Shown here one piece after another: positions 45,310-56,441 of a stretch of 64,000 bases of DNA (within the stretch, counting starts at the first letter, position 1; the number at the start of each line of letters is the position of its first letter). The DNA is taken from positions 13,745,480 to 13,809,479 of the forward strand of contig AP026540.1 in NCBI GenBank assembly GCA_026075535.2, written 5' to 3'. The DNA comes from Tricholoma matsutake. Taxonomy: Eukaryota > Basidiomycota > Agaricomycetes > Agaricales > Tricholomataceae. A program made the translations under genes and the position numbers. The notes beneath the pieces are model-generated. The model was not told the DNA's origin and searched no databases. It saw only the letters and a program-made list of their open reading frames with translations.

Positions 45310-45645
45310 TTCGGGTTCTATTCATGCAGAGCGAATAAAGAATTTAGGGGTTTTCAGAAATGACATGTGACAATTTTCTTTGTTGCATGATTTGCAACAG
45401 TTGTACTCCTCCTCGATTTCCTTTTCTGATTTACTCTGGGTTTCCTGGGATACTAATACATTGTAACGATTCTGGGTCACCAATGGGGAAACCTTCACTG
45501 GGACTCTTCCACAAAATTCTCCTGCTTGCCTTCCTCCTGCTTCACTTCCTCGATTGTAGCTCCCCTGATCTTTCTCTTCTGCTTGCAATACTTAGAAATG
45601 TGTCCTAACTGCCCACAGTTAAAACATTTAAGTGGGGCTTGGTTT
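45310..45645 (-). pseudogene. gypsy Gag C-terminal fragment
   Basis: A CCHC zinc knuckle (CFNCGQLGHISKYC, about 45582-45625) is followed by a charged tail with a stop. The fragment ends at the boundary with module C2 at 45645/45646. Confidence 0.8.
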
Positions 45646-46203
45646 TAGGGTTATGGGACCTCCCAGGGTTGGCCACAGGGTTTGATCCATGGGGGCAGAA
45701 GGGGGCCACAGGGTTGGATCCATAGGGTCAGAAGGGGGTACAGTGCTCACCTAGGGTTGGATCCATGAGGGCAGAAGGGGGTACAATGCTCTCTCGAGCA
45801 TGCCAAGGATTGTTGCACGCAGCAATATTCTGTCAAGTGATTTTAATGTGATATCTGTCAGACTATTTGCAAGATGTAGGGTAACTTGTGGAATTTATAT
45901 TTGTTTACACTAAAAGCAGTTGTCATGACCTAGTGACAACCACTGTAGGGTTTGACACACTGTGGGTTTGGACACCAGGCTAACCGTGATAGGGTTGATT
46001 TCAGACCACAGGCACCCCAATTCGCCCCGCTGAGTGTGTGAATCAGGGATGTCACATGACCATGTCATATATTTGCAGCAGTATACTGGGCTTGCAAGCA
46101 GCCACATAATAAAGTTAAGTTAAAGTTAAAGTTAAAGTTAAACCGCGATCGACAAGTGTGAATCAGAAGGACGATTGGAAGCACACCTGCGATTGCACTG
46201 ACT

Positions 46204-46548
46204 TGTATCATACGCGGACGTCCCAGATGTCCATCCTATGTTGTCTAATGGACTGACCAGAGGTTGGAAAAGGAAATTGTAAGGGTATCTGGCACAATAT
46301 TGTTGTCGCCTGTGGTCGCACTAACTTACCATATCATGTGTTCACCCAGTGTACACGGACGTCCCAGACGTCCATGGTCATGCCAATGTTGTCTAATGGA
46401 CTGGCCAGAGGTAGGAAAAGGAAATTGTAAGGGTATCTGGCACAGTATTGTCGTCGCCTGCGGTCGCACTGACTTATCATATCATGTGTTCACCCACTGT
46501 ACACGGACGTCCCAGACGGCCATGTCCGTGCCTATGTTTGTTGAGATT
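46204..46548. repeat. minisatellite M7 (about 2 units) in module C2
   Basis: Mirror of 21436-21780, with two clear hairpin-containing units. The unique spacer 46549-46922 to its right has no recognisable gene. Confidence 0.85.
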
Positions 46549-46922
46549 CACACTGTGATCACATGCGGTCGGCACGTTGCGGTCGGCATATTTGATGCGT
46601 ATTCTATTCTTAGTGCATCCCTTTGATGCGCCCGGACAAACATCTGATAGTTACCTTTCTCCCATTATCCCGTTGTCTAACACAACATGTATATAGCTAG
46701 ATAGATTCTTCGGTCACTTCAGTTACTTATATGAGTACTGAGGTGAGTATTATATCGTGTTTATCATTACAGATTACTTAGGGTATGTACTTACACTAAC
46801 GCTCGTATATTCTAGCATTGAATATAGTCAATTATATTACTACTGAGTGTCCGCCATCTAATTATTATCACACAACGAGTTCCAAGCCCGTAAGGCTGTG
46901 TCGTCTTTCTGGGGTGCCAGGC

Positions 46923-47105
46923 TCAGAAGAGGTTGTAAAAGGAAATTTAAAGGGTATCTGGCACGATATTGTTGTCGCCTGCGGTCGCACTGACTTGCCA
47001 TATCATATGTTCGCCGAGTGTACGAGGACGTCACAGGCGTCCATGTCCTGTGACACCTAAATTTTAACTGCATCTGGCACGATATCGTTGTCACCTGTGG
47101 TCACG
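46923..47105. repeat. degenerate minisatellite copy M8 in module C2
   Basis: Mirror of 20878-21060, a single diverged unit about 110 bp upstream of the BAH-like gene copy. Confidence 0.75.
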
Positions 47106-47213
47106 GGAACTTGCCACAAGGAAATTTTAACAGTATCTCACAGTCAACCACGTGATAAAACGCAAGAATGACGCAGGCATCCAAACACGTGTCACCTTAT
47201 CGCTACGGATCGC

Positions 47214-48201
47214 ATGATCAATAAGTCTTTCGAGTCAACCACCATGGTCTCTGAAGCCAATTCCAGAAAGATTCAAAAGCTCCCCATGGTGACTGAGACG
47301 GTTGTGGAGGGCAATGGCGACTCTGTCACGGTCAGCTTGAATGATTGGTAAGCCCAGCCGATCTAGCTGATCTATGCTGCATCAATCTTACCCAACTTCT
47401 CTTCAAGTGTTTATGTGGTTCCGAAGGGAAGACTTGCCAACAAAAACCTCCGAAGGGATTTTCGGATCGCGCATGTAAGGGAGATTCGCGTGAAACCGGG
47501 CGCTCCCGCCTGGTTTTTGCTGCAGTTCTACACAGACCATACTGATACCCGAAAGTGAGTGGCTCGTTATTGTGAACTCTCTAATCAACTCAACTGGAAC
47601 CCACAGCAGTGACAAAAATTTGTCTCCGACCGAACTGGTTTTGCTGGAGGATGATGTGGATTGGCTTTCATCGGAGAAAATTATCGATAAGCTTGGAGCA
47701 TATTTTCGGGAATTTGATGATGCCTTACCAAATCCACCGTGAATGAACAGCCAGATCTGGTTCATTCGACATACGAAAACACCATGCCCGGTTTGTGAAG
47801 AGTTCTATGTCCCCCACGAGGATCGCCAGCGGTACTGCAACCCATGCGGAGTTTGGATGGACATTGAGTGTATCGGTGAGGATGAGGACAGCCCTGATTT
47901 CGAGGTCCATAGGAACCAAGGAACCCTCGATATCGAGACCCTTCGAGATGGATTTCCGGAGATACTAAATGAAGTAATGCGCAGGCCTACGGTCCGAGGC
48001 CATATGGACGAGTATGACTTCAACAACAACTGGGCCACTACGGGCAGCGGCTCTCAACAGGGGCTGATCCAGGAGTGGAGAGATGGAGGCGCCTTGCCAG
48101 AGAATTGGTTGGTGCTGTTGGGCGAAAATTTTTTGCGGGACTTTGTCATTGAGAAGACATGGAAAGTGTACTCATGCCCCAGGTGCAGTCGGAGTATTTA
48201 A
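47214..48201 (+). pseudogene. BAH-like gene copy with premature stop (module C2)
   Basis: Same three-exon structure as 19782-20769, but the codon after NPP is TGA (47740-47742) where C1 has CGA. This is a C-to-T change at a CpG that truncates the product before the CxxC region. Other changes include Pro-to-His, Ser-to-Cys and Ala-to-Val. A downstream ATG directly after the stop reopens the frame for 152 codons, which would keep both CxxC pairs but lose the BAH-like part. Confidence 0.8.
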
Positions 48202-48261
48202 TAATTTAATTTCGTCGTTTATTTTTTTGAATTGCTACCTGTACTTCTATGAATAAATGCT

Positions 48262-49635
48262 ATCATCTGTTCACCCAGTGTACATGGACATCCCAGACGT
48301 CCATGGTCATGCCAATGTTGTCTAAAAGACTGGCCAGAGGTAGGACATGGAAATTGTAAGGGTATCTGGCACAATATTGTTGTCGCCTGCGGTCGCACTG
48401 ACTTGCCATATCATGTGTTCACCCAGTGTACACGGACGTCCCAGACGTCCATGGTCATGCCAATGGTGTCTAAAAGACTGGCCAGAGGTAGGAAATGGAA
48501 ATTGTAAGGGTATCTGGCACAATATTGTTGTCGCCTGCGCTCGCCTGCGGTCGCACTGACTTACCATATCATGTGTTCACCCAGTGTACGCGGACGTCCC
48601 AGACGTCCATGGTCATGCCTATGTTGTCTAATGGACTGGCCAGAGGTAGGAAATGGAAATTGTAAGGGTATCTGGCACAATATTGTTGTCGCCTGCGCTC
48701 GCCTGCGGTCGCACTGACTTACCATATCATGTGTTCACCCAGTGTACGCGGACGTCCCAGACGTCCATGGTCATGCCAATGTTGTCTAACGGACTGGCCA
48801 GAGGTAGGAAATGGAAATTGTAAGGGTATCTGGCACAATATTGTTGTCGCCTGCGGTCGCACTGACTTGCCATATCATGTGTTCACCCAGTGTACACGGA
48901 CGTCCCAGACGTCCATGGTCATGCCAATGGTGTCTAAAAGACTGGCCAGAGGTAGGAAATGGAAATTGTAAGGGTATCTGGCACAATATTGTTGTCGCCT
49001 GCGCTCGCCTGCGGTCGCACTGACTTACCATATCATGTGTTCACCCAGTGTACGCGGACGTCCCAGACGTCCATGGTCATGCCTATGTTGTCTAATGGAC
49101 TGGCCAGAGGTAGGAAATGGAAATTGTAAGGGTATCTGGCACAATATTGTTGTCGCCTGCGCTCGCCTGCGGTCGCACTGACTTACCATATCATGTGTTC
49201 ACCCAGTGTACGCGGACGTCCCAGACGTCCATGGTCATGCCAATGTTGTCTAACGGACTGGCCAGAGGTAGGAAATGGAAATTGTAAGGGTATCTGGCAC
49301 AATATTGTTGTCGCCTGCGCTCGCCTGCGGTCGCACTGACTTACCATATCATGTGTTCACCCAGTGTACGCGGACGTCCCAGACGTCCATGGTCATGCCA
49401 ATGTTGTCTAACGGACTGGCCAGAGGTAGGAAATGGAAATTGTAAGGGTATCTGGCACAATATTGTTGTCGCCTGCGCTCGCCTGCGGTCGCACTGACTT
49501 ACCATATCATGTGTTCACCCAGTGTACGCGGACGTCCCAGACGTCCATAGTCATGCCAATGTTGTCTAATGGACCGGCCAGAGGTAGGAAATGGAAATTG
49601 TAACGGTATCTGGCACAGTATCGGCGACAGCAGGC
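48262..49635. repeat. minisatellite array M9 with 464-bp higher-order repeat
   Basis: Unit starts (acccagtgta) lie at 48273, 48421, 48579, 48737, 48885, 49043, 49201, 49359 and 49517, giving spacings of 148, 158, 158, 148, 158, 158, 158 and 158. The block 48273-48736 is repeated almost exactly as 48737-49200, a 464-bp higher-order repeat of three units. The 158-bp units carry the 10-bp insert gcgctcgcct. Confidence 0.95.
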
Positions 49636-49731
49636 GAGAACAATATAAGCTCTGCTACGCTGTCACATGGGGTTGTGACATACCCCTTATCATACGTCTT
49701 ATCGATTACCATCTAACATCTAACATCTACC

Positions 49732-50766
49732 ATGTCTGAAAGTACCGCAAGACGGCAAGGGAATCCACAGCTAGGCTTTGAGATTTGTCCACACACGTGC
49801 GGATGTCGAATAACCCAGGCTGCAGCGAACCGGTCACGCAGACAGCCTGCATGGATGCGACAAGCTCCTTTGACCCTAAAGGACGGCCACCACTTAAATT
49901 TCCATATCCAATCAAGAGAAGTACATCCAAACTGCACTGATGCGTGTGGAAATTTTGATAGTCGAGGTCGCGCACTAACAAATGAAGAGTACGCCGCTTG
50001 GGTTCCGCATCTCGGCCATTATACCAAGTACCACAGACACATTCCGCCTCAATTCCAATCACTAATCCCTGCCACACCACTCAACGACGCCTATTCAGGT
50101 GCTCTGCCACCTCACCCACTGCCAGATCTTCGATCTCTGCCTGAAGCAATAGCCTCTATGTCTGTACAATCACATCCAGGTAATTCAGGCAGTGCATCGA
50201 GTGCTCGGCCGAAACTGCTCGTGGTTGAGAGTCCTCGTATCTGTACAGAGCCGAATAGCCTCGAAAGCGTCATGACTCTCTTAACGTACGATCGCTATGT
50301 CATGGAAAGGAATACCCCAGGCCCTATTAAGGCTGCAATTCGGACAGCCCCTGCAGGAATGGCCTATCGGGAGTGGGCCCATAAGGACGACCATAATCCA
50401 GACCTAGAGTCGTACCAAATACATGACATGGCAAGTATTGTATCACTTTGGATATTCTTATCTGATTATGGTTCTACCAGATGGTCTGGGCAATTGCATT
50501 TCTGGAAGCAGGGTGGTCCGTTCAATGGATGAAATGGGACGTGTTCGTAGAGATTCTACTCAGTGGAAACTTCAGCCATATCACCAATATGTCAAATCTC
50601 AGCCTTATGGCGGGAGGTTGTAGCCTTGCTATCGACTACATGCACGTACCATGCTTCCTCATATACTCCATTAACCTCTGAATGATATTTATTCTAGTAC
50701 TGAACATCCAGGATTGAATCGGACGAATATTGACCAATTTTGGTGCAACTTACTCAAGTTGTCCCT
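49732..50766 (+). pseudogene. module B2 ATP-grasp-like gene, truncated
   Basis: Copy of 9989-11023 at a constant offset of 39743. It keeps the N-terminal Cys/His cluster and linker (frame 49732-50532) and the second exon, but is cut at about 50766, before the ATP-grasp-like core. It joins module A3 in reverse. The acceptor of exon 3 (aatcag in B1) is aatcgg here. Coding changes include His-to-Tyr and Leu-to-Pro near residue 88. Confidence 0.88.
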
Positions 50767-51373
50767 CGTCTACACAGAATACCCATTCTCTATGCAACAT
50801 GACCGTGAAACTTCTACAGAAAGGGCCTAGTACAAAGGATACCTTACATATGAATAATGATGAAGGATGAATCTGCACTCACAATGAAGCCGTCCAGTTT
50901 CATGTTCCTCTGCCATCTTCTTCAAGCAATCCTGGCGATCGACTGTGAACAATGCATATAAAATTAAGCAGAAACAAACCTTTGAGTAGATTTTTTTCCT
51001 GCAAGAGCACGCCAAAATGTAGAACAAACCCTCATTGTTATAACAAATCTGTATTTTGATCATCACGATAACTGTCACTGTATGGAGAAAAGGGTTACTT
51101 ACTGGGCAGTCTGCGTGAGCGATCCAGTCGCTCTCATCCTTGTTATCTGCTTTTACACGCCGATATAGCAGAGAGCCATCTATATTGTACCTCTTGAGGG
51201 ACTCGCAAACAGCCTGAAAGACGTAGACATCAGCAGAGCTTTGTCACTGTAGCAGTAATACCACGACTTACCCTGTACAATCTGGGTCGGTCGTCTGTCG
51301 AAAAGGTCAGGCAGTGTGGTCGGAGGTGTAAATGATCCGGGTTCGGAATGATATTAGCGAAGTATTCGGACAT
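50750..51373 (-). pseudogene. 168-residue protein copy A3, cut at the start of its last exon
   Basis: The first four exons match A2 (offset 37046), then the sequence leaves module A five bases into exon 5, at 50769-50765. It reads into antisense module B, adding YEGQLE and a stop at 50750. The charged helix is lost, so the product would be about 103 residues. Confidence 0.8.
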
Positions 51374-51516
51374 CTATGCAGTAGGGTAATCTGTACAATA
51401 GTACAACGAGCGCAAAGTCGCTGAGTTTGGTTGCGGAGACTGAAAATGATAATGATGTAATCAATCCGATTCGATTGCGATTTCACGAAACCACCACCAC
51501 CGACAGTTTGGTTGTT

Positions 51517-51644
51517 GGTCGATAGGCTCGACCGACGCCCTCAGTCTTACTTGCATGAGTTTCTGGTCGATAGGCTCGACCGGGAGCCTCTATAGCTTGA
51601 TTGAGCACTGGAGGTAAGGTGGCTGTTGGTCGATAGGCTCGACC
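51517..51644. promoter_or_regulatory. three identical 17-bp palindromic sites (A3)
   Basis: GGTCGATAGGCTCGACC occurs three times, unchanged from A1 and A2, between the divergent genes at 51373 (minus) and 51663 (plus). Nearby single-base changes (ccaattcg to ccgattcg at about 51470) have not touched the sites. Confidence 0.65.
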
Positions 51645-51662
51645 GACTTTGGTTTCAGTTGC

Positions 51663-52089
51663 ATGAACATCCCTCCTTCCTTTGAGACTACCCACCGTCT
51701 CAACGTTTGTCAGTCAACCACCACTCTCGACGCCGCCGCTGCCTCCAACCTCCACCCCCATCCACACTCCTCCAACGCTTCTTGCAACAACAGCAACAAC
51801 AACCTCATGCAACTAACGGGCCCAGGTAAGTTTTTTCTTTTCGTCTTGTTTTTTTCCTTTCAACTAACACAATTTTTATTGTATTTTAGGTATTTCCATT
51901 GACCTAACACCAAGAAAGGTACCATGGCCCCCACGACGACGACGACGACGTTCCACTACCACGGAAACGCTACGGACGAGAGCGACCGGACAAGACCAGG
52001 AAACATGGGAACGACGCCACCAGGACGACAAGGACGCCGAAAACGACGGCAAGGGACGATGCCGCAACGGGAGGAGTACCAACGACTAA
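51663..52089 (+). CDS. 120-residue low-complexity basic protein (copy A3)
   Basis: Same two-exon structure as 14617-15043, with one visible change (Ile to Val at about residue 15). Unlike A2, a downstream TGA in another frame has changed to CGA, so an alternative frame from 51924 now runs 98 codons. This gives no support for that frame being real. Confidence 0.45.
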
Positions 52090-52828
52090 GTCAGCAGCAG
52101 CAGCATCAGGGAACAACTAGGCGAGGGCGACGCCGACGCCAAGGACCCACCACCACCACAGCGGCTGCCGCCACAATGATGAAGATGACGACGACAAGAC
52201 CACCTCCACCACCACCATAGCGGCTGCCGCCACAATGACGAAGATGACGACGACAAGACCACCTCCACCACCAACACAGCAACCCCAAAGCCCCGAACCA
52301 GCTCCAGACGACGCCAGGGAGGACAAGAACCGGGGGAACGACAAGAACGACCCCAGAGCTGACAGGAACAACGGCAGCGACACCAACAATGACGGGAGCA
52401 GCAGCAGCAAAGGCCAGGGACAAACGCGACAAGAGGAGTGCCAGCCACGACCAGGAAGACCAGGAATGGGGCCAGAAAACAAGGGGGGGGGGGGGGGGTG
52501 ACGACGACAACGACGACCCCAACGACGCAGACGACAGGTTGAGCGTCCACAACTTCAATGACAAACTGGACAATGGATATCGTACCTGGTGCAAATTTAT
52601 TTCTCCGTCCGCAACTTCAATGACGAACTGGACAACGCATCCCGTACCGCAGCAAATTTACTTGGGCATCCACTATGATGTCTATGACCTCAGGTCTACC
52701 TAGCGTCTGGCTGTGTACTGTAAAACATAGCAGTAGAATTATCGAGTGGCATATATACTGGACAGAAGTGTAGTACAAGGATAATCTATTATATTTGAGG
52801 ACTACTGCGCACTACTATCTCAATATTT
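52090..52828. repeat. low-complexity triplet-rich stretch with a G16 run (A3)
   Basis: Copy of 15044-15782, again with exactly 16 G (about 52483-52498). Several aatgat triplets are aacgac here, so the triplet pattern is more regular than in A1/A2. Confidence 0.6.
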
Positions 52829-55112
52829 TTAAAATATACCAGCCCACTCCCGTAGACATTGACCCAACGTCTCCGAAAATATATTGACAGGCACCCCAAT
52901 AGCTCTGGACCATAGGCTTGTCGTGGGTGTTCTTTCTATTTCATTAACGAAATAGAAAGCTTCTTCATTTTCATCAAAAGAAAACCCAACGTCCATCCGT
53001 AAAAACATGGACAACGCACTCTTTCCTCCCAGTCTTGAGGATTCCACGAAACATAATTTCTCGTATGTCTCTTGGACAAATCGATAGAATTCCTGCTTTC
53101 CTTTTTCGCGAATTTCCTGTGTCCCAAAATCAGGATCTGCCACTGAGTAATCTCCACATAGTTTTCCACTCCGTCGTAGTTCACTAATATATATCTAGTC
53201 AGTTTTATTAATCTGCAATCCACTGATATGCACTCAACTTGATTTCTTTCAGCGACAAAAACCTGGTGGTGTTCACGAACTTCCAACAATGTTTTGATCC
53301 ATCGTATTGCGTATGAGCACAATACAGAATCTTTCCTCCCACCATTACCACCCGCCATTCACCAAACTCTCTCAGGGTTGGAATGTACTCTTGAGCCAAC
53401 CACACTGAGTCCACCATTCCACCCTTCAGATCCTTCCACGCTGTTTCGCTTCTTTTACCTTTCTTTGGAAGGATAACATGGGTCCCACAGTCACTGTTCG
53501 TTCTCTTCAACACGTACCCGACCGGGATTTGGTCTCCTTCTTTCATCACAATCGTTCTTGGCCGCCTAGTCCCTATACTTTTAGCAACAATGTCCAGATT
53601 CCTTATCAATGCATCCTTCTGGGCGAGTGAGGTAATTTGAACCGTTGAAGGCCATAATCGTGTCGTCGATTCCAGCAGTAGCATTCTCTCCTTGTACCGA
53701 TCCAGATTATCTGACTTGATTTCATACTTAGGGTTGTCCCTGAATCATCAAATGTCCTCGTTATAATCTTCTAAACGTAAAACCGATACTCACAAGTAGT
53801 CCACCGTCAAGTCCATACCTCCAATGAAAATGTCACACCAGTCCAGATACCCTACAAAATCCGCAGATGGACTGTCTGGATAGATCCACTCTTCCAAGAA
53901 ACGCCTCCAGGGCACAAATTCGGTCTGGATTTTCGGACTCTCATCTTCATTCAAAGCCCTTGACATTGAGATAATCACATAAAGCTTGTGGAATAAAAAT
54001 GTCAGCTCTGCATATAACTCAATCAGCGGTACAAGAAACAAACCCATTCTTGGATGAGAACTGAACGCCACTTGTCCACTCCTCGATTTCCTCGCTTTCT
54101 TTTTCCATATGCATAGATGCAAGTCCCTATAAGACATTGGACTGATTCCAGCTCCTCTTCGGTTATACTTTCCGTGGTCCACGCGATATCAACCTCTGCA
54201 TCCCGTTTTGACATATATCTGGTAGGATCAGGCACATACAATAACTTCCATGTAATATTCGGTTCCTTCTGGGTCAGTTTCTCAGCGGTGGGTCGCTCAC
54301 GGAAGGAGTGCGATATTTCCATCTCATGGGCACCAAGACGAGATGATGGTGTGGATGTAGTCGGTGATGAGCAATTCATATCGGTGCTGTCCAGGGCATC
54401 TTGTGGTGCAGACGTCTCATCAATAATGGGTGAGGTTATGGCAGAATAGTACACTGAAGAATTGTCTGTAGTGGAAATGGAATCAGCTGTTTGTGTAATT
54501 AATCTGTTTGAGGTTTGTTTATATCGACCAAATGGCTGGGAGGGAAAGAAGGATCTTACTTGACTGAAGCACGTTCTCCACATAGGTTCAAGTTGTCCAA
54601 CGAAACATCTGATATATCCATGGAAGATCCCTGAACAAAGAGGTCACCCACAGAGGATCGTTGGGCTGAAAGTCTGTTTGTAATGCATCAGAGTTTACAA
54701 AACATCATATAGAGGCGCAAAGGCAATACCCTAATGAATTAGGCTGTCCAGATTCACCTGGAAAAGTCGAACCCTTATGATGGTCGGCTCTATTCAGATA
54801 CTCTCTATACAGGTTCAAGCCCTGCATAAGCTCGCCATCCGTTGGTTGGCGCTTATATGCCCCAGACTGCTTTGCAGCACAAGATTCTGAACAATCTTGT
54901 GAAATACGTGGATGAGTAAACCATATTGAGTAGCTATCTCACGTACTTGGATGCGCATTGCTTTTTTCATGCCTTGCCAAAGAACTGCCTTCAACAGGCC
55001 ATAGAACTCCTCTCGTTTTTGTGGTACAAGCCGTTGCATTACAAGTATGGCAACACACCAAATATCCTTCCCTTTTCTTTCTTGAAGCTTTGTTTCTTGG
55101 TGCAGGCATCAT
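52829..55112 (-). CDS. ATP-grasp-like protein with N-terminal Cys/His cluster (copy A3)
   Basis: Exons map from A2 by adding 37046 and remain in frame over 654 codons. Changes from A2 include Cys-to-Arg (WRCFLE to WRRFLE), Met-to-Thr in IAWTMES, Met-to-Thr in CAHMQ, Cys-to-Arg in ICEKGK (now IREKGK) and Cys-to-Arg in PSSCLG. The ATP-grasp-like motifs are unchanged. This is the most diverged of the three A copies and appears intact. Confidence 0.7.
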
Positions 55113-55125
55113 CGGTTCTGATGTG

Positions 55126-55266
55126 AGGTTTGTAAGTCACCCGACAACGTTCGTCAAGGTTCGTAAGTCACCTGACAACGTTCGTCAAGGTTCGTAAGTC
55201 ACCTGACAGCGTTCGTCAAGGTTCGTAAGTCACCTGACAAAGTTCGTCGAGGTTCATAAATCACCC
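55126..55266 (-). repeat. 31-bp tandem repeat upstream of the A3 gene
   Basis: Same array as 4045-4185 and 18080-18220 with a few unit-specific substitutions (for example cacctgacagcg). Confidence 0.85.
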
Positions 55267-55440
55267 GACAATGTTCCCGCAACTTCAATCTGCGGTATTA
55301 CTTTACAATGAATTAGTCTTGGTCTTGAAGTGAGAACATAAGTTGTGAATTGACGTGGGTCCACTGAGATCTGAGGCCTTTGCCTGTGAGAAAAATTAAA
55401 GACTTTGGTATGTCGATGCATATGTGACACGTAGAACTTA

Positions 55441-55709
55441 CCTATTTTACGTACATCCAGACTTCAGCCCACAAGTCATGTTGACCAATATCGCGAAATT
55501 CCTGGATATTGAGGCCCATGTAGACAATGAGCACGAAGCTGAATTCTAGGCATCCGACGAAGACGAGTATGGTATGTTCTTCTGTATTGCGATAGCGGTC
55601 ACAGGAGGCAATCATTGACATACACTGTTAGACTTCGTTGTTGATGACGACCCTGGCAATGAGTCATCCGTGCGTCCGTACCGTTGGCACTGGGTCCTAG
55701 AAACAGCCT
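55441..55709 (+). pseudogene. Spt5-like N-terminal fragment (module A3 edge)
   Basis: Copy of 18395-18663, ending in the same stop next to minisatellite M10. At two bases near 55710-55720 it agrees with A1 and not with A2. Confidence 0.65.
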
Positions 55710-55726
55710 AGTCACTTTTCGCGTGA

Positions 55727-56220
55727 ACACATGATATGGTAAGTCAGTGCGAGCGCAGGCGACAACAATATTGTGCCAGATACCCTTACAATTTCCATTT
55801 CCTACCTCTGGCCAGTCCATTAGACAACATAGACATGACATGGACGTCTGGGACGTCCGTGTACACTGGGTGAACACATAATATGGTAAGTCAGTGCGAC
55901 CGCAGGCGACAACATTGTGCCAGATACCCTTACAATTTCTTTTCCCTACCTCTGGCCAGTCCACTAGACAACATAGGCATGACCATGGACGTCTGGGACG
56001 TCCGTGTACACTGGGTGAACACATGATATGGTAAGTCAGTGCGACCGCAGGCGACCGCAGGCGACAACAATATTGTGCCAGATACCCTTACAATTTCTTT
56101 TTCCTACCTCTGGCCAGTCCATTAGACAACATTGGCATGACCATGGACGTCTGGGACGTCCGTGTACACTGGGTGAACACATGATATGGTAATTCAGTGC
56201 GACAACAATATCATTGCAGA
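55727..56220. repeat. minisatellite array M10 at the border with the telomere-proximal genes
   Basis: Three full units and a decayed one (cagtgcgacaacaatatcattgcag at about 56195) in reverse orientation. One unit has a duplicated gaccgcaggc. The sequence changes abruptly to the 3' flank of the 878-residue gene at about 56235. Confidence 0.92.
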
Positions 56221-56441
56221 TATCCTTTACTTTTACAACCGGTAGAAATATCTGATTGCCTCATGGTATGCTGGTGTCAATTCCAAATCTAGTCTAAGCA
56301 AACATACTAATGTCTCTGGGAGCGGATGCGACGTGCTGGAATCCTTAGAAGAGAGACTGTGGGTTTCAACGGAAATTAACCCTGCGGATTCCACCGCTAT
56401 CGAACCGGGGCTGAGCTGAGTATGACTACGAGAACCATATA

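Larger units (their letters stand above)
41272..45645 (-). mobile_element. chromodomain Ty3/gypsy retrotransposon, 5'-truncated and decayed
   Basis: The order on the minus strand is Gag zinc knuckle, protease, RT, RNase H, integrase, chromodomain, LTR, as in chromoviruses. The element is cut at 45645, exactly where module C2 begins, so Gag and the 5' LTR are lost. Several stops and a damaged RT core (44100-44300) show it is inactive. Confidence 0.93.
45646..48260 (+). repeat. module C2 (inverted copy of 19720-22338)
   Basis: Matched positions sum to 67983 (67984 beyond the TTTAAC repeat). Substitutions are few and include the nonsense change in the BAH-like gene. It contains the ccccttctg/ggatcc repeats at 45650-45795, the TTTAAC repeat at about 46108-46142, minisatellite M7 (46204-46548), degenerate unit M8 (46923-47105) and the BAH-like gene copy. 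Confidence 0.9.
50767..55735 (-). repeat. module A3 (third copy of module A)
   Basis: Same orientation as A2 at a constant offset of 37046 from 13721 to about 18690, with no net indel. Visibly more substitutions separate A3 from A2 than A2 from A1, mostly C/T and G/A. The 207-bp duplication and the inner end are missing. Confidence 0.92.

Noticed and set aside
48262..49635. CRISPR-like array
   Set aside because: Units are directly tandem with no unique spacers, are about 150 bp long, and the organism is eukaryotic.
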